Of a stretch of 64,000 bases of DNA, positions 20,234 to 28,710 are shown in pieces. Numbering within the stretch: the stretch's first letter is position 1; each line of letters begins with the position of its first letter. The translations under genes and the position numbers were made by a program. The notes under the pieces are model-generated. The model was not told the DNA's origin. It made no database searches and worked only from the letters and a program-made list of their open reading frames with translations. The DNA comes from an uncultured Pelagibacteraceae bacterium (GTDB lineage Bacteria > Pseudomonadota > Alphaproteobacteria > Pelagibacterales > Pelagibacteraceae), in NCBI GenBank assembly GCA_902592375.1, contig CACJEG010000003.1:85327-149326 (forward strand), given 5' to 3'.

Positions 20234-20914
20234 ATGAAAAAGATTGCAATTATTTTACTTTTAACATTTTTCTCATCAATTTCTTTAGCCCATATTGGTC
20301 ATTATAACAAATTTGACAAAATAGAAATGGAGATCTTGAGAAATGATGAAGTAATTGGGTATAACAATTATTTTTTTAAAAGAGATGGTGAAAAAACGAT
20401 AGTAAAAAATCAATATAAATTTGAGGTAAAACTCCTATCTGCAACAATATTTAAAGTAGAGGGATATGGAGAAGAAATTTATTTAAAAGATAATTTAATA
20501 TCTTTTCAATCAAAGACGCTTCAAAATAAAAAAGAAAAATTTGTAAACTTAAAACTTGATAAAAATAATAAGAAATTTGACATCAAAGGATCTTCATACT
20601 CAGGTGAAGCTTCTATTAAAAATATTATTGGAAATTGGTGGAGTCATAAAATTTTACAAGCAGAAAGCCAAATAAGTCCTATTTCTGGAAGTATAAAAGA
20701 ACAAATAGTTACTTTTATTGGTAAGGAAAATATTTCAATTAATGGCAAACAATACGAAACAGATCATTTCAAACTTACATCTAAAGATATGTCTCTACCT
20801 GAAGATAAAAAATTAAATTTTGATATTTGGCTGGATAAAAAAACTTCAGTGATTATTAAAATTACATATAAGAGAATGGGAAATTGGGAATATCGCTTAA
20901 AAAATCTTGAATAA
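20234..20914 (+). CDS. Secreted protein of the DUF6134 type
   Basis: This 226-residue protein has a clear Sec signal peptide (residues 1-19, ending SLAH). The mature part is predicted to be mostly beta-strand. It resembles DUF6134-like periplasmic proteins, whose pattern includes a V-x-x-NNYFFKRDG-like segment, NWWSHKILQAES and a C-terminal W-L-D block. The family match is from memory of these blocks and is moderate at best. The gene sits alone, with 53 bases to the divergent YczE-like gene and 2 bases to the convergent flavoprotein gene. A periplasmic binding or envelope role is a guess. Confidence 0.55.
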   Translation: MKKIAIILLLTFFSSISLAHIGHYNKFDKIEMEILRNDEVIGYNNYFFKRDGEKTIVKNQYKFEVKLLSATIFKVEGYGEEIYLKDNLISFQSKTLQNKKEKFVNLKLDKNNKKFDIKGSSYSGEASIKNIIGNWWSHKILQAESQISPISGSIKEQIVTFIGKENISINGKQYETDHFKLTSKDMSLPEDKKLNFDIWLDKKTSVIIKITYKRMGNWEYRLKNLE

Positions 20915-20916
20915 AA

Positions 20917-21888
20917 TTATTTATTTATTTTTTTATAAAGATCATTTGCACTTATCCATCCAGCCTCTACTCTAGGGCCTACAAACCAATCTGCACACAC
21001 TCCTAAATTTAATTTATTATTCCAATAACTTTTGACTTTAAAGGGCCTAGAATTTGAGGAATATTTCCAACCATGATTTAATGAAGTTATTATTTTTGTT
21101 TTTTTAATTCCAGTAAGTTTAAAAAATTGATTAATTAAAATCTTTGAGTTTTTTTCTTTATTTTCTCTATTTTTATTTATTTTTTTATTTGCCCATAAAT
21201 TTGTACTTTGTAAAGTCCATAAATCATTATTACTTTTAAATCTTTTTTTACTATTTTCTTTAGCCGCCCAGCCTAAAATTTTATCATCAAACAAATAACT
21301 CGATATATTTTTATTTGTTTTTTTAATTTCGATCATGACTGTAATATTTGCATCCATTTTTATTTTTTGTTTGATGAACGGGTCTTTTATAAATTTTTTT
21401 GATAATTTTTTTAATTGTGGGAATGGGCAAGTTAATATCAACTTATCATAATATTTTGTTTGGTTGTTATTAAAATCTAATTTCCATTTATTTTTAATAT
21501 ATTTAATCTTCTCCAACTCACTTTGAAAGTTACAATTTATATTTTTTATTAAATGTTTGCTAATATCATTGTTACCTTTGCAGCCAATTATTTTAACATG
21601 ATTTTTATTTTCTTTTTTTAACTTATGTAAAAACACATGTTTGCCGCCCCATTTTTTTAGAATTTTTTTTTTACGTAAATTTGTAATAAATTTTTTAAAA
21701 TTAATTGTTTTTGGAGAAATATATTGTGCCCCATGATCAAATCCTTTTGATTTATTTAATCTTTTAAAAGAAGATCTGCCACCTGGACCTCGGGCTTTGT
21801 CATAAATGTGTACAGAATTTTTTTTACTTAACAAATTAGCTATTGTTGCTCCAGAAATTCCAGAGCCAATTACACAATAACTACTCAT
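20917..21888 (-). CDS. Renalase-like FAD-dependent oxidoreductase
   Basis: This 323-residue flavoprotein starts with a dinucleotide-binding fold: VIGSGISGATIA at residues 6-17, then an acidic YDK at the end of the second strand. GPGGRSS and FDHGAQYIS follow at about residues 34-58. The C-terminal block has WKYSSNSRP and LGVCADWFVGPRVEAGW. This order matches bacterial renalase/amine-oxidase-like proteins, which oxidise off-pathway dihydronicotinamide isomers or unknown amines. The start overlaps the pmbA stop by 4 bases, so it is in the tldD-pmbA transcription unit. The true substrate is unknown. Confidence 0.78.
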   Translation of the reverse strand: MSSYCVIGSGISGATIANLLSKKNSVHIYDKARGPGGRSSFKRLNKSKGFDHGAQYISPKTINFKKFITNLRKKKILKKWGGKHVFLHKLKKENKNHVKIIGCKGNNDISKHLIKNINCNFQSELEKIKYIKNKWKLDFNNNQTKYYDKLILTCPFPQLKKLSKKFIKDPFIKQKIKMDANITVMIEIKKTNKNISSYLFDDKILGWAAKENSKKRFKSNNDLWTLQSTNLWANKKINKNRENKEKNSKILINQFFKLTGIKKTKIITSLNHGWKYSSNSRPFKVKSYWNNKLNLGVCADWFVGPRVEAGWISANDLYKKINK

Positions 21889-23201
21889 TTTCCTGCAACA
21901 GTCATACCTTCTATCATCATAGTTGGTGAATTGACTGAATATTCGAATTCTAAATCATTAGCTAAAATAATATTTTTGAACATATCCTTAAAATTTCCAG
22001 CAATTGTTATTTCATTAACAGGATATTTAAATTCTCCGTCTTCAACCAAAAAACCAGTGGCCCCTACTGAATAATCTCCTGTTACAAGATTAGATCCGTG
22101 ACCAATAGTTTCAGTAATATAAAGACTTCTTGAATTTTTTTTCATAAGATCCTCATGGCTTATATTTCCTTTTTCAAAATATAAATTGGTAGTTCCACCA
22201 CTTCTTCCATTTGATTGTAAATTTAATTTTTTTCCATTGTATGTGTCGACAAGATAATTTTTAAGTATTCCATTCTCTATAAGTTGTAATGTATTTGAGT
22301 TTACACCCTCTGCATCAAAGTTTTGAGAACCCATTCCTTTAATTATATCAGGTTTATCAATTACATTTATCGAATCAGCAAAAACCTGTTCACCAATTTT
22401 ATCCTTTAAAAATGAAGTACCTCTTGCAATTGCGGAGGCAGATATTGCACTTGCAAAAACACTTAACATTCCCTTTGAAATTCTTTTATCAAAAATTATG
22501 CTGATCTTTTCACTTCCAATTTTTTTAGGGCTCAATTTTCTAATAGTTTGCTTGGCAGCTTTATTTCCGAGATCTATTGCTTGCTTAATATCAGACAAAT
22601 GACGTTTGCTAGAAAACTCGTAGTCTCTTTCCATGCTATTTTCATCTTTTGCAACTGTTACGCAAGAAGTAGTAAAAGAAGAAGTTTTATAACCGTCACA
22701 AAAACCGTCACTATTTGCAAGTATAAAATTCGATTTATTTTCAGTGAAACTAGATTCTGTATTTATGATTTGATTATTTGATGAAGCAGACTCTTCTAAA
22801 TCTTTTAAATATTTTATTTTTTTATCGTTTTCGAATCTTGTTTCATCATACAAATTAAGACTACTAATTTGTTTGGCTAATAAATTTTTATCAGGTAAAG
22901 AATTAAATTCATCCTCTGGTGTAATTTTTGTAGTTTCAAAGCACTTTTCAATTAAAGTTTTTATATTTTCATCTAGTAAATTTGATGATGAAATTGATGA
23001 TCTTCTTTTACCTAAATAAGTTTCTATACTTAATGCCAATCCATCTGATCTATCTGAAGCTTCTAGGGATTTATTTCTAAAATTAACTGTTTCTGAAATT
23101 GAGTGACCAACTGTAACACTTGCATCAGTTGCTCCCATTTTTTTTGCCAAATCCAAACAATATGAAGCTTTAGATTTTAGAAATTCTTGATCCTTAACCA
23201 T
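21885..23201 (-). CDS. pmbA: TldE/PmbA subunit of the TldD/E metalloprotease
   Basis: PmbA (TldE) forms a heterodimer with TldD. The complex degrades unfolded peptides, and in some bacteria it trims peptide-derived products such as microcin B17 leader peptides. The 438-residue protein has the family's N-terminal VTVGHSISETVNFRNKSLE region (about residues 26-44) and the C-terminal block with SRSLYITETIGHG (about 350-362), GDYSVGA and an MMIEGMTVAGK ending. Unlike TldD it lacks a full HEXXXH zinc motif, as expected. It follows tldD by 2 bases and overlaps the flavoprotein gene by 4 bases. Confidence 0.92.
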   Translation of the reverse strand: MVKDQEFLKSKASYCLDLAKKMGATDASVTVGHSISETVNFRNKSLEASDRSDGLALSIETYLGKRRSSISSSNLLDENIKTLIEKCFETTKITPEDEFNSLPDKNLLAKQISSLNLYDETRFENDKKIKYLKDLEESASSNNQIINTESSFTENKSNFILANSDGFCDGYKTSSFTTSCVTVAKDENSMERDYEFSSKRHLSDIKQAIDLGNKAAKQTIRKLSPKKIGSEKISIIFDKRISKGMLSVFASAISASAIARGTSFLKDKIGEQVFADSINVIDKPDIIKGMGSQNFDAEGVNSNTLQLIENGILKNYLVDTYNGKKLNLQSNGRSGGTTNLYFEKGNISHEDLMKKNSRSLYITETIGHGSNLVTGDYSVGATGFLVEDGEFKYPVNEITIAGNFKDMFKNIILANDLEFEYSVNSPTMMIEGMTVAGK

Positions 23202-23203
23202 AA

Positions 23204-24616
23204 TTAAAGTTTAGTTCCACCAACTGTCATTTTATCGATCAAAATTGAAGGTTGAGCGACTCCCACAGGAACTCCTTGTCCAGCCTTTCCACAAGTTCCT
23301 ATACCTGGGTCCAACATCATGTCATTTCCTACCATTGATACTTCTTTAAGTATTGATGGCCCATCACCAATTAGTGTTGCTCCTTTAATTGGAGACCCAA
23401 TTTTTCCATTATTTATTTCGTAGGCTTCGGTGCAATTAAATACAAATTTTCCAGATGTGATATCTACCTGACCTCCTCCAAAGCTTACAGCAAAAATTCC
23501 TTTATCAACAGATTTGATCATTTCATCTTGAGTTTGATTGCCACTTAACATCATTGTATTTCTCATTCTTGGCAAAACAATATGTCTATAATTTTCTCTT
23601 CTTCCAGATCCAGTGGATCTTGTCTTCATTAATCTCGCATTATGCCTGTCTTGCATAAAGTTTTTAAGAATACCATTTTCAATTAAAACTGTTCTCTCCG
23701 TTGGCGTTCCCTCATCATCAATTGTTAAACTTCCTCTTCTATTATCAATCGTACCATCATCAACAATTGTTACACCCTCACTTGCAACTTTTTGACCCAT
23801 AAGATCGTGAAAAGCTGATGTTTTTTTTCTATTAAAATCTCCTTCTAGACCATGACCAATTGCTTCATGAATTAATATAGCAGGCCAACCAGGTCCTAAG
23901 ACTACTTTCATCTCACCAGCAGGTGCTGGTTTGCTGTCTAAATTTACTGATGCAATTCTAAAAGCCTCTTCACAAACATTTTTCCAATTATCATTTTTTA
24001 AATAATCGTCATAAGATTGTCTGCCACCAATTCCATATACTCCAGTTTCTTTTCTTCCATTTTTTTCCAACATTACAGAGACATTAAATCTAATTAATGG
24101 ACGTACATCGGTAAGTGCTTCTCCACCTGATCGAATAATTTCAATTGATTTTTGCTCACCAGCAAAACTAGCAGTCACTTGTTTTACTGATCCATCTTTT
24201 TTTCTTAAAAAATCATTTACTTTATTTAAAACTTCTAATTTCGAGTCTAAAGATTTTTGTTCAATTGGATTAATATCTTCATAAAATTTTTTATTAGATT
24301 TTGGAATTTCATGATTATATGTGCCTTTAATTGATTTAAGAGTTGATTTAAGATTTTCTGAGGAATTTTTTAATGAATCTTTTGATATTTCGTTAGAATA
24401 TGAATAAGCAACAACCTCGTTTGAGATAGCTCTGAAGCCAAATCCTAAATCAGAACTATAGTTTGAGCTTTTTATTTTATTATCATCTAAAACAATTGAC
24501 TCTGATTTTGACTCCTCTAAATAAAGCTCACCATCATCACAATTATTTAGTGTTTCAGATACTATTTTATCTGCATCTTGTCTTGTTAAATCAGATTTGT
24601 TAAAGAAATTACTCAT
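23204..24616 (-). CDS. tldD: TldD catalytic subunit of the TldD/E metalloprotease
   Basis: TldD is the zinc-binding subunit of the TldD/E peptidase. The 470-residue protein shows the metal motif HEAIGHGLEGD near residue 250, followed by FNRKKTSAF and the DDGTIDNRRGSL segment. The C-terminal block GPSILKEVSMVGNDMMLDPG ... GKAGQGVPVGVAQPS is standard for TldD. Length is normal. It is the first gene of a tldD-pmbA-flavoprotein unit and diverges from the DCC-protein gene across 85 bases. No recognised substrate peptide gene lies beside it. Confidence 0.95.
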   Translation of the reverse strand: MSNFFNKSDLTRQDADKIVSETLNNCDDGELYLEESKSESIVLDDNKIKSSNYSSDLGFGFRAISNEVVAYSYSNEISKDSLKNSSENLKSTLKSIKGTYNHEIPKSNKKFYEDINPIEQKSLDSKLEVLNKVNDFLRKKDGSVKQVTASFAGEQKSIEIIRSGGEALTDVRPLIRFNVSVMLEKNGRKETGVYGIGGRQSYDDYLKNDNWKNVCEEAFRIASVNLDSKPAPAGEMKVVLGPGWPAILIHEAIGHGLEGDFNRKKTSAFHDLMGQKVASEGVTIVDDGTIDNRRGSLTIDDEGTPTERTVLIENGILKNFMQDRHNARLMKTRSTGSGRRENYRHIVLPRMRNTMMLSGNQTQDEMIKSVDKGIFAVSFGGGQVDITSGKFVFNCTEAYEINNGKIGSPIKGATLIGDGPSILKEVSMVGNDMMLDPGIGTCGKAGQGVPVGVAQPSILIDKMTVGGTKL

Positions 24617-24701
24617 TCATCTTAAATAGTGGTTTGTTGATAATTTTCAACTGATCATTTTACGCATGTACAATTTATTACTAAAAGTTAATTATTGTTA
24701 A

Positions 24702-25055
24702 ATGAAAGTATTTTTTAATAACTCTTGTAAAATCTGTAGATCAGAAATTAACTTATATAAAAAAGAAAATATCAAAGATATTGACTGGATAGATATAACA
24801 AATAATTCAGATGCTGAGAAAGAAACATCTAGAAATGATAAAGAATTATTAAGAAGATTGCATGTCAAGGAGAATGGTAAAATTATTGAAGGTGCGGAGG
24901 CATTTCTTTATGTTTGGAAAAAAATTCCAAAATATGAATTTTTATATAAATTTTTCAAACTACCAATAATTTTCACAATCTTTAAATATGGGTATGAAAT
25001 AATTGCCTTTTTTTTATATTTAAAAAATAAAAAACAACTTAAAAAACTAAGTTAA
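24702..25055 (+). CDS. DUF393 (DCC family) thiol-oxidoreductase-like protein
   Basis: This 117-residue protein has the DCC-family N-terminus, with Cys9-x-x-Cys12 inside FFNNSCKICRSEI. It also has the WID segment, the RLHV region and the GAEAFLYVWKKIP block typical of DUF393. A hydrophobic helix lies near residues 87-106. The family has a thioredoxin-like redox motif, but its substrates are unknown. The usual DCC triplet is altered here to N-S-C. Its last 9 bases overlap the convergent small membrane protein gene. Confidence 0.75.
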   Translation: MKVFFNNSCKICRSEINLYKKENIKDIDWIDITNNSDAEKETSRNDKELLRRLHVKENGKIIEGAEAFLYVWKKIPKYEFLYKFFKLPIIFTIFKYGYEIIAFFLYLKNKKQLKKLS

Positions 25056-25340
25056 AAAAAATATTAAAAATTCACTGAGTAAAGACATAGATAATAAAAA
25101 CATAATTAATAAAATTGAATACATAAGAGTTATAACTCTATTTCTTTTTCTCCTTAGTCTAACAAAAGTTTTATCATCTAAATCTGAAATATCCCTTTCA
25201 CCAACTACGGGATAGTCATAACTCCATCGCCATGTAGATTGGCCTAATCTAGAGTCGAGACTGTTAAAATACCTTATCCATGCAAGAACATATTTTAATA
25301 CTAGATACAAAATAATCATTAGTATTGAAGAAAGTAACAT
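25047..25340 (-). CDS. Small two-helix membrane protein, function unknown
   Basis: This 97-residue protein has a hydrophobic helix at residues 1-20 and another at about 73-96. A polar loop between them contains STWRWSYDYPVVGERD and a basic RLRRKRNR stretch. I recognise no family. The charged loop and coding-like composition, together with its place upstream of nothing else on this strand, support a real gene. It is convergent with the DCC-protein gene (9-base overlap). It lies 3' of the lysine-rich coiled-coil gene's stop side only by transcription direction, with 30 bases between them. Confidence 0.55.
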   Translation of the reverse strand: MLLSSILMIILYLVLKYVLAWIRYFNSLDSRLGQSTWRWSYDYPVVGERDISDLDDKTFVRLRRKRNRVITLMYSILLIMFLLSMSLLSEFLIFFLT

Positions 25341-25370
25341 TCTTAATAGTACTTAATTATGTATGATAAT

Positions 25371-26558
25371 TTAATTGATATTTTTGGCTCTTTTTCTTGC
25401 GATTAACTGTGTAAGAGCATCAACCATGGTATCTGAGGCCTTAAATATTTCATTATTTTTAAACTCATGAGAAATATTTTTTTCTGGATTAGTTTTGTCT
25501 TCAATAACTATTCCTTCATCTGGTGAATTATTTTTTATATAAATTAATAATAGCCATTCATCATCTGAGGCTTCATCCCATTTAACAAATATTTCTCCTG
25601 TTTCAAATCTTCTGTCTATACATCTAAAGATAGACATATGTCTTGTTATGTGTCTTTTGTTTAACTGAAAGACTAAACTACTAGCACTTCTGTAAAAACT
25701 TTCGAGAGCAAACTCAATTTTTTGTCTAGCTAAAGTATATTCTTTTTCTTTTTGTAAAAGTGTTTCTCTATCTTCATCTCCTTGAATTTTTACTCCTAAG
25801 GCCTCTACTCTTTCCCTAATCTTTTGATCTCTAATAATTCTGTATTTTTCTTTAAGTTTTTCTATTCTTTGTTGTAAGCCAGCATAATCCTCTCTCTTTT
25901 CTCTTAAAGAAATTTTTTCTAATTTCTCTAATTCTTTAACCTCTCTAACTCTAAATTTTTCAATTTGCTTATCTAATTTTAATTGTTGTAAAAATTTCTT
26001 TTGTTTTTCTGCTTGTTCAATTCTTAAAAGAGCCTGTTCTTTTCTTAAGAATAATTTTATTTCTTTTGTTCTTTGTTTTTCTAATCTAATTTCATCCTTT
26101 AAAGCTTGTTCTTTTAATTTAACTTTTAATTCAGCCTCTTTTTGTTTTTCTTTTGCAATTTCGATCTTTTCTAACCTTTCTTGTTCTTGTTTTTCTAATT
26201 TTAATCTTCTTGCTTCATCTTTTTTTAGAATTTTATACTGTGAAATTGTGTCTGCTATTTTATCAAAAAATGCTTGGATATATTTTTCAAAACCGAAATT
26301 TAATCTAAACTTAAATTCAGGCTTTAGAGAATTTTGAAAGTTAACTAACTTTAAAAGAAAATCTGGTTTCTTTGGTGATGTAGATTTATATTTTTTTATT
26401 ACTTTTTTAGATTTTTTAACTTTTCTATTTTTAGAATTTTTTTTTTGTCTTACCTTAACTTTTTTAATGTTGCTTTTCTTGATCTTTTTTAGAGCTTTTT
26501 TAATTTTTTTTTTATTTTTGGAAAAATTTTTTTTTATTTTTTTTTTCTTTTTTTTCAT
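25371..26558 (-). CDS. Lysine-rich coiled-coil protein with a folded C-terminal domain, unknown function
   Basis: I do not recognise a family for this 395-residue protein. The first 65 or so residues are extremely basic (runs of K with few other residues). Residues 100-285 are a long charged alpha-helical, probably coiled-coil, region dominated by E, K, Q, R and L. Residues 290-395 look like a compact domain, with RHITRHMSIFRCIDRRFETGE, KWDEASDDEWLLLIYI and a basic tail. No signal peptide or membrane segment is visible. The basic N-terminus could bind nucleic acid, RNA or a membrane surface; this is inference. The gene lies 28 bases upstream of the cfa stop side and is preceded by a very A-rich coding start. 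Confidence 0.6.
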   Translation of the reverse strand: MKKKKKKIKKNFSKNKKKIKKALKKIKKSNIKKVKVRQKKNSKNRKVKKSKKVIKKYKSTSPKKPDFLLKLVNFQNSLKPEFKFRLNFGFEKYIQAFFDKIADTISQYKILKKDEARRLKLEKQEQERLEKIEIAKEKQKEAELKVKLKEQALKDEIRLEKQRTKEIKLFLRKEQALLRIEQAEKQKKFLQQLKLDKQIEKFRVREVKELEKLEKISLREKREDYAGLQQRIEKLKEKYRIIRDQKIRERVEALGVKIQGDEDRETLLQKEKEYTLARQKIEFALESFYRSASSLVFQLNKRHITRHMSIFRCIDRRFETGEIFVKWDEASDDEWLLLIYIKNNSPDEGIVIEDKTNPEKNISHEFKNNEIFKASDTMVDALTQLIARKRAKNIN

Positions 26559-26585
26559 TTGAGGAAATTTATATTTATCAATAAT

Positions 26586-27776
26586 TTATTGATAAATATA
26601 GTCTCTTGTAACTGGTGTTGAAGAATAATTTTTTGTTAATTGAAATTGATATACAACTTGATCACCCCATTTAAATGCCATCTCACAACCTGCAAGATAA
26701 AATTCCCACATTCTAAAAAATTTTTCATCAAACATTTCAATTATTTTTTCTTTGTTTTTGAGACAATTTTCTTTCCAATGTCTTAAAGTGTGCATGTAAT
26801 GTAGCCTTAAAACTTCAATATCTGCAACGATTAATCCCGACTTTTCTATATGTGGACTTACCTCACTCAAACTTGGTGTATATCCACCAGGAAAAATATA
26901 TTTCGTAATCCACGGATGTGGATCTCGAGGTGGATTTACTGACCCTATAGTATGAATCAATGAAACTCCATCATCTTTCAAAAGTTTTTCAATTTGTGAA
27001 AAAAATTTTCTATAAAATTTTCTTCCTACATGCTCAAACATTCCAACACTTACGATTCTATCGAATTTTTCGTCTAGCTCCCTATAATCCATAAGTTTAA
27101 AGTGTAACTGATTTTCTAAATTAAGTTCTTTTGCTCTTTTTTTACAATAATTAAATTGATTTTCAGAAAGGGTGATACCTGTGACTTCACAATTTGCACT
27201 CTTTGCTATATCAGTTGCAAGCGATCCCCATCCGCATCCGATATCTAAGACTTTTTGATTAGGCTTTATATTGAGTTTTTTTATAATATGTTGAATTTTA
27301 TTATTTTGTGCTGTTTCAAGCGTGTCTGTTTCATTTTTAAAATATGCACATGAATATTGTCTTTTAGGATCTAAAAACAAGTCATAAAGATCATCCGAAA
27401 TATCATAGTGATGAGAGACATTCATCTTAGATTTTTTTATAAAATTAAAATTAGTTAAATATCTATAAGAACCTCTTAATCTATTAAGTAAATAACTAAA
27501 AAAATTTAAGTCTCCTCTTCCAAAGTTCATCAAAGAAAGATCCAAGAAATCAGTTAATGTTCCATTTTCAATAGTTATTTCTCCATCTGTGTATGCTTCA
27601 CCAAAATATAAATCTGGATGAAATAGTAACTTATAGTGAAGATTTTTATTTAAAATTTTAACTTTTATAGGGTTTTCACTTTTTGGATTTCCAATAATGT
27701 AACTTTTTGAATTAGCGTCAACTAATATAAATCCATCTTTTTTAAAAACATTATTTAAAAATCTAGCCAGTTGCAT
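26586..27776 (-). CDS. cfa: Cyclopropane-fatty-acyl-phospholipid synthase family methyltransferase
   Basis: Cfa transfers a methyl group from S-adenosylmethionine to the double bond of unsaturated acyl chains in membrane phospholipids. The 396-residue protein has the SHHYDISDDLYDLFLD block near residue 120, SCAYF near 144, and the SAM-binding motif VLDIGCGWGSLA near 175. IFPGGYTPSL and LHYMHTLRHW follow in the C-terminal third. Length and motif order match the family. The start codon follows the stop codon of the upstream aldolase gene with no gap (TAG then ATG), so the two genes are coupled. It may act on a related acyl substrate. Confidence 0.88.
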   Translation of the reverse strand: MQLARFLNNVFKKDGFILVDANSKSYIIGNPKSENPIKVKILNKNLHYKLLFHPDLYFGEAYTDGEITIENGTLTDFLDLSLMNFGRGDLNFFSYLLNRLRGSYRYLTNFNFIKKSKMNVSHHYDISDDLYDLFLDPKRQYSCAYFKNETDTLETAQNNKIQHIIKKLNIKPNQKVLDIGCGWGSLATDIAKSANCEVTGITLSENQFNYCKKRAKELNLENQLHFKLMDYRELDEKFDRIVSVGMFEHVGRKFYRKFFSQIEKLLKDDGVSLIHTIGSVNPPRDPHPWITKYIFPGGYTPSLSEVSPHIEKSGLIVADIEVLRLHYMHTLRHWKENCLKNKEKIIEMFDEKFFRMWEFYLAGCEMAFKWGDQVVYQFQLTKNYSSTPVTRDYIYQ

Positions 27777-28661
27777 CTAAGCCGCCTTATTATTTTTTAA
27801 TGAAAAATTTAATTTTTCTAAATTATTGATTAAATCCGTTTCATCTTTAGAATTTAAAATACTAAGTGGTGGTAAAAGATTTTTATAATATATTTCTTTT
27901 TTACTAAAGTATGTGTGTAAACCTGAAATCAAATTATACTTTTCAAATTCAGCTCTTACCTCACAAAGGTTTTGGTTTACTGTCTGTTCATTTCCATCAT
28001 TAAAATCATCGTATACCTTTCTTGCCAGTGAAGAAGTAGCATTACATGTAGCTGTGATAATTCCTGAACAACCTAATTGAAGCCCTTTGAATAATTTGGA
28101 CTCTGATCCAGGTAAAACTGAAAAATCGTCAATTTTTAGGTTTTCAAAAAGATTGTAAGAACTATCTTTTACTCCAATAATATTTTTTGGATATTTTTTT
28201 ACTAACTCTTCAATACATTCAATACTAAACTTATAACCACAAAGTTTTTCAAAATTATATAGTACTATTTCACAATCAGAAATTGCCTCTACTATTTTGC
28301 TATAAAATTCTATTACTTCTTTATCTCCATATTTATAATAAGCAGGCGGCATAACTAAGAATCTATTAAAACCTAAAGATTTAGAAACTCTCATTAAATT
28401 AATTGTTTCACCTAAAGAATTTAAACCAGTACCTATAATATATTTTTCTTTGTGTTTGCTTGAAGTCAGATGATTTAACAAATTAATTTTTTCAGAGACA
28501 GGTATAAGTTGAGCCTGCCCTGTACTTCCAAATATAGCTGCTCCGTGACAACCATTGTCAATAACCATTTCTGCATGCAGAATGGTTTTTTTAATATCAA
28601 GCGTCAAATCATCATTTAATATCGACATTGAGGCCGCATAAATGCCTTTAATTTTACTCAT
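27777..28661 (-). CDS. DapA-superfamily class I aldolase / lyase, substrate unknown
   Basis: This 294-residue TIM-barrel protein belongs to the dihydrodipicolinate synthase / N-acetylneuraminate lyase superfamily. The Schiff-base lysine is K165 in IIGVKDSS, the catalytic tyrosine is Y135 in VLYNFEK, and the glycine-rich phosphate-type loop is FGSTGQA (residues 44-50). The usual DapA GTTGE signature is changed to GSTGQ and other DapA active-site features are weak. It is therefore probably not the lysine-pathway enzyme but a lyase for another 2-keto acid aldol. It is coupled to cfa and divergent from the GT9 gene. Confidence 0.78.
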   Translation of the reverse strand: MSKIKGIYAASMSILNDDLTLDIKKTILHAEMVIDNGCHGAAIFGSTGQAQLIPVSEKINLLNHLTSSKHKEKYIIGTGLNSLGETINLMRVSKSLGFNRFLVMPPAYYKYGDKEVIEFYSKIVEAISDCEIVLYNFEKLCGYKFSIECIEELVKKYPKNIIGVKDSSYNLFENLKIDDFSVLPGSESKLFKGLQLGCSGIITATCNATSSLARKVYDDFNDGNEQTVNQNLCEVRAEFEKYNLISGLHTYFSKKEIYYKNLLPPLSILNSKDETDLINNLEKLNFSLKNNKAA

Positions 28662-28710
28662 AGTAAAAATTTATATAAAAATATTAATTAGTAAAGTTTA
28701 TAAATTAACC

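Noticed and set aside
27777-28661. Assignment of the TIM-barrel lyase as dapA
   Set aside because: The Schiff-base lysine is kept, but the GTTGE loop and context of lysine synthesis genes are missing, so only the superfamily is claimed.
28642-28710. Longer N-terminus for the GT9 glycosyltransferase
   Set aside because: It would overlap the divergent aldolase gene and add a leader not found in the family; the ATG at 28711 gives the normal start.
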